This document shows, in pieces, positions 44,709-50,399 of a DNA stretch of 50,399 nt. Source of the stretch: a virus; IMG/VR virus record IMGVR_UViG_3300020180_000023, positions 1 through 50,399 of that record; one strand, written 5' to 3'. Both the position numbers and the translations under genes were made by a program. The first letter of the stretch is position 1. The number at the start of each line of letters is the position of its first letter. The notes below the pieces were generated by a model, which did no database searches, was not told the origin of the DNA, and saw only the letters and a program-made list of their open reading frames with translations.

Positions 44709-44734
44709 GCTTCCCTTACCAACGGGAGGGAAGC
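44709..44734 (+). other. Stable hairpin in the non-coding region
   Basis: GCTTCCCT (44709-44716) pairs with AGGGAAGC (44727-44734) around a 10-base loop. There is no T-run, so it is not a clear terminator. It might be part of a structured RNA preceding the DUF6011-like gene. Confidence 0.5.
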
Positions 44735-44966
44735 GTAGCAAGCGGCCTTTGAGCGAATGGAATTTCGCTAAGGGATTCACTTAACAAAGCCATAGCTTGT
44801 TAGGTGCGAGATAATCAGTCTATGGCTCGAAAGCGCCTAGCGTCGAGTGACGCCGCACAATGGACCATGGCAATGCAACGGGAAACCTTGCGCTATGCGT
44901 TGTGCCCCGGTTCGAATCCGGTAGGTAGCGATTTGGGGGTGAATCGTGGAAAGGTTAGGTGTCCGT

Positions 44967-45509
44967 ATGGCTCGCAAGCTTCAGGAGGTTTACACGGTTG
45001 AGGATTTGAGAGACGGTAGTTGGGCAACGTGGCAAGCGGCAATGGGCAAGAATGGGACATACGTTCTGAGCTTGCTTTGTGCGCGGGAGAATAGCGCACA
45101 AGAATCGTATAAGGAGGTGGCGCGCGTTTCGTTCCTTTCCGACGATAGCGCTGAATTGGTGATTTTTCAGAACGTTGTGCCGCACAGAATTAAGGCGACG
45201 AGCTTCTTGCCCCATGTTCTCATGGCCTATGGTGTCAAGGTTCGAGGTTATGAAATGGGCGCGGGAATCCTGCCCGATTGTTTCGAGCTTTTGCCCGCGT
45301 CACGGTGCACGCGTTGTATGCGCATTCTGACTCGCCCCGAATCAATTCGAACCGGGCTCGGTGACGAATGCGCCGGGCGGCGCGCGCGCGCCGGAAGTAA
45401 GTTCGAGCGAGCCAAGCAATTGGGCTCCGCTGAGGAAATGAACAGACATATTCGGGCGCGCAATAAAGAGCGCGAAGCGGAAAATAAGTTTAGGCTACCG
45501 ATTCGGTAG
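44967..45509 (+). CDS. DUF6011-like zinc-binding protein
   Basis: 180 residues from ATG; an in-frame GTG at 44946 after GGGGGTG is an alternative start. The C-terminal part has CTRCMRILTRPESIRTG then LGDEC (Cys114, Cys117, Cys135), the signature of DUF6011 domains common in phages: CxxC, L(T)xPxSIxxGxGxxC. The last 40 residues are basic helices (SKFERAKQLGSAEEMNRHIR). The gene uses more G/C at third positions than the genes left of 43.6 kb, suggesting different origin. Function of the family is unknown. Confidence 0.8.
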   Translation: MARKLQEVYTVEDLRDGSWATWQAAMGKNGTYVLSLLCARENSAQESYKEVARVSFLSDDSAELVIFQNVVPHRIKATSFLPHVLMAYGVKVRGYEMGAGILPDCFELLPASRCTRCMRILTRPESIRTGLGDECAGRRARAGSKFERAKQLGSAEEMNRHIRARNKEREAENKFRLPIR

Positions 45510-45565
45510 CTTGAAGCTCTGTATAGGCTTATCGGGCTTTTCTTTCAACATCAACTGGAGGTGTC

Positions 45566-45685
45566 ATGCTCATTCGCATTGTTCGGGCAGGCTTTTGTCC
45601 GTGCGGTTGCGCTATCCGCGTCAGGAAGGGTGACTCGGGCGGTTACACTGTCATGGGCCGCCGAGTCCGTTGGGTGGTGATTTAA
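45566..45685 (+). CDS. Small Cys-containing peptide gene
   Basis: 39 residues after CTGGAGGTGTC. FCPCGCAIRVRKGDSGGYTV has three Cys in a row of five residues. Its TAA overlaps an ATG (TAATG). Short, but ribosome site, coupling and cysteine pattern support it. Confidence 0.5.
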   Translation: MLIRIVRAGFCPCGCAIRVRKGDSGGYTVMGRRVRWVVI

Positions 45686-45711
45686 TGTATACTCACAAAC
45701 ACGAGGTTATC

Positions 45712-45840
45712 ATGCGGGACAATGTCGAGGTTTTGAAGGACGAAGCGAAGCTACTGGACAGATGGCTGCGCTATGGTCATGACCTGCGCGCATGGGACGT
45801 TTACCAAGAGGAGGCTCAATCGACTGAGACTGAGGAATAA
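45712..45840 (+). CDS. Small gene of cassette copy 1
   Basis: 42 residues, MRDNVEVLKDEAKLLDRWLR and an acidic end. The start is chosen because ACACGAGGTTATC before the ATG is preserved in the second copy at 45942, with GAGG five bases before ATG. An upstream ATG at 45685 is in frame but not conserved. The 5' leader and first nine codons are almost identical to copy 2. Confidence 0.55.
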   Translation: MRDNVEVLKDEAKLLDRWLRYGHDLRAWDVYQEEAQSTETEE

Positions 45841-45864
45841 GCACTAGTTCAATGGGTCTTTATG

Positions 45865-45877
45865 GGATAAATACCTA
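45865..45877 (+). promoter_or_regulatory. GGATAAATACCTA motif, copy 1
   Basis: The same 13 bases lie at 46180. The context CTAGTTCAATGG upstream and TCTTGCC downstream is also shared. ATAAATA resembles the T4-type late core TATAAATA. Each copy is followed by a gene start, 65 and 33 bases on. Confidence 0.45.
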
Positions 45878-45941
45878 TCTTGCCCTGCTTAGGAATTAAG
45901 CTTATTCGTTATACTTCAACAAACACGAACACGAGGTTATC

Positions 45942-46163
45942 ATGCGGAACAATGTCGAGGTTTTGAAGTCTCACAGACGGGCCATGGTGGCCGTCCTCGT
46001 CGTAATTGACGCCTGCTCTCGCGCGCTTAGCGACCAGCGCGCGGACCAGCGCGTTGCGCACGGTCGTCGGGTCGCGTTGTGGCAGAGCGGCGGCGCAATC
46101 GCGCCCAGGGAGCGCGCGGGCGCGCTCTGCTGCGCCTTCTTCGCCGCTTCCTACCGCTGCTAG
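45942..46163 (+). CDS. Small gene of cassette copy 2 with GC-rich replaced body
   Basis: 73 residues. MRNNVEVLK matches copy 1, after which the sequence departs completely at the codon following AAG. The rest (45969-46163) is very GC-rich and gives an Arg/Ala-rich chain of low-information type. This suggests a foreign segment dropped into the cassette. The leader makes translation likely; whether the protein is functional is doubtful. The opposite strand is also open (45909-46241). Confidence 0.4.
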   Translation: MRNNVEVLKSHRRAMVAVLVVIDACSRALSDQRADQRVAHGRRVALWQSGGAIAPRERAGALCCAFFAASYRC

Positions 46164-46179
46164 CTCAATAGGCTTTGTA

Positions 46180-46192
46180 GGATAAATACCTA
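46180..46192 (+). promoter_or_regulatory. GGATAAATACCTA motif, copy 2
   Basis: Identical to 45865-45877, 33 bases before the ATG of the GHKL/metalloprotease gene. It is a candidate promoter for that gene. Confidence 0.45.
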
Positions 46193-46224
46193 CCTTGCCT
46201 TTAACCCTTAACTCGGAGATTTCA

Positions 46225-47673
46225 ATGGCTCGCATCACCATGTCTCACGAATGGTTCTCGAAGATTCTGGCGGATTACTCCAATTGGCTTTTTGCTTGGG
46301 CAAGGGAAGCGGGGCAAAACTCGCTTGACGCGGGCGCTACCGCAATCCGTTGCAACGTCGAATTGCGCGACGGAAATACAGTTGTCGAATGGGCCGACAA
46401 CGGTAAGGGAATGAATCGAAGCGTGCTCGAAACGCGCTTCATGGCCGTTGGCGGCTCGCTAAAGGGCAACGGCGACGCGGGCGGTTTCGGTGTCGCAAAG
46501 CTCGTGTTGGCTTTCGCTCAAGTTTGCTATTCGATTCGAACGGGTTTCTTGTTCGTCACTGGCCGTAATGACGAATACGAAATCATGGAAACGAGCGAAG
46601 AGGTTAAGGGTCTTACCCTAACCGTCACCATGGCCGGTGACGTTGTGCAACGGTTTACCGAATGCGTCGAGCATTGGGTTAGGCATACGACACCGAACCG
46701 GCCGGTTTGGTTCTATCTCAACGGCCAAGCCTTGCGTTTCATGCCTTCCCTTCCTGCGCCCGCGAGTGTCCAGGATTGGTGTTCGATTCACGTTCTCAGT
46801 GTCGAGGATAACCCGAAGCTTAAATCGGGCGTGAAGGTTAGAATCAACGGCCAGTATATGTTTAATACTTGGTCGGAGGTTTCCTCTTGCATTCTTGTGG
46901 AGCTTACCGGGTCAAGCCTTGTTTACCTCACGTCCAATCGTGACGGTTTACAGGGTGGGTATCGTGACAAGCTTTCGAAGCTTATTAGCCTCATGACGAA
47001 AGACCCTGACGTTTTGTGCGATACCGAATCCGACAAAATCGAGCTTTACGCGGGTGAGCTTGGTCCGGCCGTCGGGGGCGCGATTGATACGACGCAAGCC
47101 CATGGCCGTAAGCTTGTGACGAACAAAGCGCCCGATACGGTTACCGTGTTTGACGGCGAGCCTACCGCAATCGCTTCGGGTGATTCGGACGATTCGTCGT
47201 ATGGCTCTGAAGTTTGCGAGCGTCCCAGCGCTAAGGTTAGCGGGAACGATTTGGTTATCATGAATAAGACGAACAAGCCTATTCCGCACAAGTATACCGT
47301 GGTCGGGATGCGTCCCATGGAATGGCGCCTCTTCGCGAAATGGACGCGCATTGTCCAGGCTTGCGCTACGGCTTTGGGCGTTCGTCGTGCGATTCGCACG
47401 GGATGGGTTTTCTCTACCAGCGCCCGCGCTATGCACAAGAGGAATGAGAAGCTTGGAACGCTCGTGTTGCTCAATCCGTGCGAGCTTGAAGGCAACGAAT
47501 GGGTTAAGGGTTTCGACACTTCTAAGGATTCGTTCTTTACCCTCGTTAGCCTGGCGGTTCACGAGCTTACGCATATCACGCATAGCTACCACGACGAGGA
47601 GTATGCTAGTGCGCTGACGCGTAACATGGCGGTTATTTTCGCTAACATGGCTTTGATTAACAAGGCCAAGTAA
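46225..47673 (+). CDS. GHKL (MutL/Hsp90-type) ATPase fused to HExxH metalloprotease-like domain
   Basis: 482 residues from the ATG five bases after GGAGA (an upstream in-frame start lies on the promoter motif). ATPase: N-box EAGQNSLDAGAT (Glu28, Asn32), like MutL ELVENSLDAGA; strand pair IRCNVELRDGNTVVEW; G1 box DNGKGM (Asp58); G2-like GDAGGFGVAK (83-92). The centre is a transducer-like alpha/beta part and a Ser/Asp-rich linker near 325-335. The C-terminus has VHELTHITHSYHDEEY with His446, Glu447, His450 and His456, an HExxHxxxxxHD zinc site as in WLM/Wss1 or metzincin proteases. No sensor or HNH is seen. The gene stands alone, GC-rich, with its own promoter motif. ATP binding is well supported; proteolysis is inferred. 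Confidence 0.85.
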   Translation: MARITMSHEWFSKILADYSNWLFAWAREAGQNSLDAGATAIRCNVELRDGNTVVEWADNGKGMNRSVLETRFMAVGGSLKGNGDAGGFGVAKLVLAFAQVCYSIRTGFLFVTGRNDEYEIMETSEEVKGLTLTVTMAGDVVQRFTECVEHWVRHTTPNRPVWFYLNGQALRFMPSLPAPASVQDWCSIHVLSVEDNPKLKSGVKVRINGQYMFNTWSEVSSCILVELTGSSLVYLTSNRDGLQGGYRDKLSKLISLMTKDPDVLCDTESDKIELYAGELGPAVGGAIDTTQAHGRKLVTNKAPDTVTVFDGEPTAIASGDSDDSSYGSEVCERPSAKVSGNDLVIMNKTNKPIPHKYTVVGMRPMEWRLFAKWTRIVQACATALGVRRAIRTGWVFSTSARAMHKRNEKLGTLVLLNPCELEGNEWVKGFDTSKDSFFTLVSLAVHELTHITHSYHDEEYASALTRNMAVIFANMALINKAK

Positions 47674-47700
47674 GCGAAGGGATATCTAGTCCAGTCATTT

Positions 47701-47720
47701 GGGAGCTAACTACTCCCTTT
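47701..47720 (+). terminator. Weak terminator after GHKL gene
   Basis: GGGAG (47701-47705) and CTCCC (47713-47717) around a 7-base loop, followed by TTTGACATTTTAG. It lies 27 bases past the stop. The stem is short. Confidence 0.4.
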
Positions 47721-47825
47721 GACATTTTAGGGGAGTTTGGAATACGTTGGTATGGACCAATTTATTGCAAGCTCTAATTTCGGGGCTTTGGCCTTGAAGG
47801 ATAATTATCTTCCGGCCTATTTAAC

Positions 47826-47866
47826 GATTAAGTAGCGTTAGATTTGTTCTAACGTTTTACTTAATC
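47826..47866 (+). other. Long hairpin ahead of the repeat field
   Basis: GATTAAGTA (47826-47834) pairs with TACTTAATC (47858-47866), and inside CGTTAGA (47836-47842) with TCTAACG (47848-47854), loop TTTGT. That is 16 base pairs with one small internal bulge. It runs directly into the CCGGCATTTT element. Confidence 0.75.
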
Positions 47867-47898
47867 AAAACCGGCATTTTGCGTGTCATTTGCGTTTC
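47866..47898 (+). repeat. CCGGCATTTT element, copy 1
   Basis: AAAACCGGCATTTT then CGTGTCATTTGCGTTTC. The copy at 48755-48790 is nearly the same (one G absent, one T changed to C). Both stand at the left side of a group of GAGACG repeats. Confidence 0.7.
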
Positions 47899-48479
47899 TT
47901 GCTCCCGAGACGCATTTGCAACGTTTCATTTGCGTCTGAGACGCTTTTGATACGATTCATTAGCGTGTCATTCGTTCCATATGCGACTCTTGAGACGTAT
48001 TTGAAACGGAAATGAGACGCTAAAGAGACGAATGAGACGTAAAAGAAACTAATAGCTAAATATGAATGAAACGTAAATGTGATGAATAGTTCGTTTCACA
48101 TAAACATTCCCAGCTTCGAAACGAAGTGAATAATTGGATGAGACGTAAATGTGGTAATGGTGAAAAGCGGAGGAATGCTGGCGCCCTGTCGGTGGGGCGT
48201 GGTATGGGGCCGCGTAACCGATTTTGCCCAAATTAGTAGAAAATACGTAACCTGTGGCCCAGTCCCCAGTTAGGGCGTGGAATTCCCATCTAGACCTAAA
48301 CACTTGGGAATGCTACGATTAGGACGCGCCCATCCCTCTTCTGTCACCCTAACGCCCGAAATTCTCCCCTCGCCTTACGTTACCTTTTGTGGGTTCTGTG
48401 CCTATACAGTTGAAGTTAGCTTGGTAAGGTTTGCTCGGCGGGAGTTTTTATTTAAAAATACTTTGTAGTGGAGAATATT

Positions 48480-48581
48480 GTGATTACTGACCCAATCATC
48501 ATCGCTGCTATCCTGTGCTTCGCCTGTTTCGTGGCCGGCTTTATTATTGGGCGCACTGACGGGAAGCGCGCGAGGTTTTAA
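48480..48581 (+). CDS. Small single-pass membrane protein
   Basis: 33 residues from GTG after GGAGAATATT. ITDPIIIAAILCFACFVAGF followed by IIGRTDGKRARF: one membrane helix, then a basic cytoplasmic end. TAATG couples it to the next gene. Function unknown; small phage membrane proteins often act on the host envelope. Confidence 0.55.
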   Translation: MITDPIIIAAILCFACFVAGFIIGRTDGKRARF

Positions 48582-48703
48582 TGATTATTCTAGTGACGGA
48601 TGAAAAGGGCCACGCCTATATTATCGTTGTGCCGGACGTAAAAATGGATGAAGTCCAAGAGCTCGCTAAGGGCATGTTGGTAAGCTTGCGACCACAGGTA
48701 TAG
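48581..48703 (+). CDS. Small unknown protein
   Basis: 40 residues, starting in the stop of the membrane protein gene. MIILVTDEKGHAYIIVVPDV then a helix. No family recognised. Confidence 0.5.
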   Translation: MIILVTDEKGHAYIIVVPDVKMDEVQELAKGMLVSLRPQV

Positions 48704-48754
48704 AATGCCAAAAATCATTATAAATCAACTATGTTTATTCTACAAAGTTTTATA

Positions 48755-48790
48755 TCAACCAAACCGGCATTTTCGTGTCATTTGCGTCTC
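48755..48790 (+). repeat. CCGGCATTTT element, copy 2
   Basis: ATCAACCAAACCGGCATTTT followed by CGTGTCATTTGCGTCTC; see copy at 47866. It again stands before a GAGACG cluster, just past small genes. Confidence 0.7.
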
Positions 48791-49062
48791 ATGGCCTCTG
48801 AGACACTAATGCTCCCAATGCGAGACGCTAATGCTCCTATTATAAGTCCTTTGTGGTCATAGCTCTTCTCTATTCGCGAATAGGGAACAGTGAGACGCAT
48901 TTGAAACGGTTTCATTTGTGTCTTCCCAACGCTCCCGCCTGCCCACCCTCCCACCATTATAAGGAATAGGAATAATACGCTTATGGGACGGACTGGATGG
49001 GACCCACATGGACGAGACGTAAATGACCCCGATGGGATGAATGGAAAATACGGTATTAAATT

Positions 49063-49101
49063 TAATAACATAAGTCCTTGTGGTGTAACTAAACTATTAA
49101 A
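49063..49101 (+). repeat. 39-bp direct repeat, copy 1
   Basis: TAATAACATAAGTCCTTGTG and 19 further bases ending AACTATTAAA. It matches 49566-49604 at 38 of 39 positions. Both copies lie downstream of GGACGAGACGTAAATGACCC. Confidence 0.9.
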
Positions 49102-49565
49102 ACGCGAGACGCAAATGAGACGAACGAAAACCGAACATGAGACGCTAATGCGACGGGAGCTTTTCCGCGTCATTTTTCGCGGTTCGTCCCGGTGCGCCCC
49201 ATTGTGGTGAGACAGTTGCCAATAGGAGACACTAATGACACGAACCAATAATCGGCTGAGACGCTAATGGAACAAATGCATATGCTCCGCATTATTTTAA
49301 TGTCATAAGTTGTTTAGTTTCAATAAATGATTATTTTAATCCTCTACATATGGAACTTTCTCCCCATACAGGTATTGAGCATAAGACGCATTTAATACGA
49401 AAATGAGACGAAAATGCCCCAAAAACACTGAAACACATATGAATCACACTTAAAAAAAGTGAAACGTAAACGTTCCCGGCTGCGAGACGCTAATAAAACG
49501 AACGGAAACCGAACGGAGGCCGAATATGAGACGACCTGGACGAGACGTAAATGACCCACATGGGA

Positions 49566-49604
49566 TAATAACATAAGTCCTTGTGGTATAACTAAACTAT
49601 TAAA
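49566..49604 (+). repeat. 39-bp direct repeat, copy 2
   Basis: Second copy of the 49063 repeat, one base different. The flanking GACGAGACGTAAATGACCC is shared but its distance differs (about 30 bases less), so a larger module was duplicated and then lost bases. Confidence 0.9.
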
Positions 49605-50323
49605 TTCATTTTTGGTGTTGTAGAACATAGGCGAGCTTACCACCCAGGAGGAAAGTGGCATCGGCGTCCATATTTTAATCATAAGTCTATATAAATGACA
49701 TTAAAACTTGATTAAACTCAATTGGGGTCATTTTCGCTCATTAAACCTCAAATGCGTTATATGTAAACCAAACAGGCTGGGACGCGCGAGACGCTAATGG
49801 GCCAGAAAAACGCTGAGACGGAAATGGGAAGGTTAGACGTAAACGGTCCCGACCGCGAGACGTATCTGGAACGGACTGAGACACAAAGGAGGCGATGGGC
49901 GAGACGCAAAGGACACGAACAGAGCCCGAACCATCGCCCTAACAAAACCCTTAAAAATCGTTAAAAATACTTTATAGTTAAATATAAATAGAATACAAAT
50001 ATATAGTAAGGGAGCAGTTAGGGTCCGCCTGAGAAGAAGTCGCGCCGAGCGAAAGCCATGAGCGGAACCGCGCGCCCGCGCGTAGCAATCCTCATACCGT
50101 CATAAAGGCGGTTAAAATAAGGAGTTTCATAACATCAATCCCGGCATGTTGGCATACTATTTGCTATATGACGCGGTGCGTATCAAGCCGGACGGCCAGC
50201 GTTACGTTTCATGCACGTAAACAGTTGGGGCATAAGGAGATATGATTAAAATTCCTTTGTTTTTAATATTCGTGGAACAATTGTTTCCATCCGGCCACTG
50301 CAACCGAACCGTAGCATACTGAA
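49605..50323 (+). other. Non-coding right end
   Basis: No convincing gene. It contains the last GAGACG repeats, an AAAAATACTTTATAGT string at 49963-49978 that recurs with one change at 48454-48469 before the membrane protein gene (possible promoter), a GC-rich patch near 50040-50095, and the CGGCATGTT element at 50129. A 26-codon frame at 50241 has AAGGAG only two bases from its ATG. Confidence 0.5.
50129..50155 (+). repeat. CGGCATGTT element, copy 2
   Basis: ATAACATCAATCCCGGCATG plus TT, the partner of the element at 44286. Shared bases include the ATAACATCAATC run. The copies lie 5.8 kb apart. Confidence 0.65.
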
Positions 50324-50399
50324 ATGGCTCGTGTTACGCTCGCCTCAGTTTGGCCCTCCTCTTGCTATGCTGTCTCTCGTGCAAAGGTCCTCCTGGAGC
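50324..50399 (+). CDS. Possible partial gene at right edge
   Basis: Open from ATG to the window end, 25 residues, MARVTLASVWPSSCYAVSRA. The ATGGCTCG start also begins the DUF6011-like and GHKL genes. The ribosome site is weak and no more can be said. Confidence 0.3.
   Translation, partial: MARVTLASVWPSSCYAVSRAKVLLE

Larger units (their letters stand above)
43646..44966 (+). other. 1.3-kb non-coding region with inverted repeats
   Basis: No convincing gene. It holds: nested stem ACTGGA/TCCAGT (43709-43714, 43758-43763) around GGGC/GCCC; GAGCGC/GCGCTC (43903-43923); the 24-bp tandem repeat at 44157; a CGGCATGTT element at 44286; GGGTTA/TAACCC around GAGC near 44470-44485; AAGACC pairing with GGTCTT near 44521 and 44635; and a stem at 44709-44734. 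Two GAGACG words (44356, 44657) tie it to the repeat region at the right end. It could hold an origin, a regulatory RNA or structured leader. Confidence 0.55.
47907..49906 (+). repeat. Dispersed GAGACG(C/T)(A/T)AATG repeat field
   Basis: GAGACG starts at 47907, 47938, 47992, 48014, 48025, 48034, 48140, 48822, 48892, 49014, 49106, 49117, 49139, 49258, 49405, 49484, 49528, 49542, 49788, 49815, 49857 and 49901: 22 in 2 kb, against about one expected on both strands together. The reverse word appears once (48785). The usual continuation is CTAATG, TAAATG or CAAATG. Near 47992-48060 the units follow every 9-11 bases (AGACG plus about six bases), and a mirror-oriented run lies at 47880-47990. Apart from two small genes at 48480-48703 the field is non-coding. 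Confidence 0.88.

Noticed and set aside
44900-44930. tRNA T-arm-like string CGGTTCGAATCCGG
   Set aside because: The T-arm and loop are canonical, but no sequence 70-95 bases upstream pairs with the following AGGTAGC as an acceptor stem, and no clear D or anticodon arm could be placed. It may be a tRNA remnant; a covariance search would decide.
44804-45001. 65-codon plus-strand frame over the non-coding region
   Set aside because: It runs through the T-arm-like string and into the DUF6011-like gene in another frame, without a good ribosome site.
45909-46241. 110-codon minus-strand frame opposite cassette copy 2
   Set aside because: It is open because the opposite strand is GC-rich; the conserved leader and start belong to the plus strand.
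48049-48303. 84-codon minus-strand frame with repeated HIYVS
   Set aside because: The peptide repeat is the GAGACG DNA repeat read backwards; no ribosome site and no family resemblance.
48277-48468. 63-codon plus-strand frame before the membrane protein gene
   Set aside because: No ribosome site; spans an ATTCCCA/TGGGAAT inverted repeat and has no protein-like pattern.
48983-49210. 75-codon plus-strand frame containing ETQM and ETLM
   Set aside because: It is the repeat field read in one frame; other copies of the unit contain TAA in that frame, so the repeat is not selected as protein.
50241-50321. 26-codon frame after AAGGAGAT
   Set aside because: The AAGGAG is only two bases from the ATG, too close for normal initiation, and the peptide is uninformative.

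Overview
The window is a large piece of a tailed double-stranded DNA phage (Caudoviricetes). The evidence is a contiguous virion module: small and large terminase, portal, protease-scaffold, decoration protein, major capsid protein, head-tail connectors, tail tube, tail-assembly chaperone-like proteins, a 2056-residue tape measure, tail-tip proteins and a fibre. I see one tail-tube candidate and no sheath or contractile baseplate gene, so siphovirus morphology is the best guess. The host cannot be named from the sequence. Both ends cut through genes or gene-like sequence, so this is not a complete genome.

Layout. From 1 to about 39.5 kb all genes lie on the minus strand. Reading in the direction of transcription (right to left): a 132-residue protein, a class II (B12-dependent) ribonucleotide reductase, small proteins, a late-type sigma factor, a beta-rich virion protein, small terminase, an ERCC4-type nuclease, large terminase, portal, protease-scaffold, decoration protein, major capsid protein, a strong terminator, connector proteins, tail tube, a terminator, two related chaperone-like proteins, a hairpin, tape measure, fibre and three tail proteins. 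A small replication block follows (unknown protein, MazG-like protein, RecA/UvsX recombinase, nuclease-fold protein, and a partial gene at the edge). From 39.68 to 43.65 kb a tight plus-strand run of small genes includes a Nudix hydrolase, a HAD-like protein, a WYL-like protein and several unknowns. Many are coupled by TAATG or ATGA overlaps.

From 43.65 kb to the end the character changes. There are long non-coding stretches, a 24-bp tandem repeat, hairpins, small gene cassettes with duplicated leaders, and visibly GC-richer genes: a DUF6011-like zinc protein and a GHKL ATPase ending in an HExxH metalloprotease motif. About 2 kb carries 22 copies of GAGACG, nearly all on one strand, as the core of a degenerate 11-bp repeat. 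This right arm is the most novel part.

Regulation. A motif reading GGTGTATTWA on the minus strand lies just upstream of five minus-strand genes or operons (tail tube, protease-scaffold, portal, 197-residue virion protein, 132-residue protein). It is a candidate late promoter for the phage's own sigma factor. A second, bipartite element (TTGAAR, 21 bases, TACTGTATAGTGA) occurs twice with identical spacing. A third motif (GGATAAATACCTA) occurs twice on the plus strand in the duplicated cassettes. All function assignments come from reading motifs; no database search was run.
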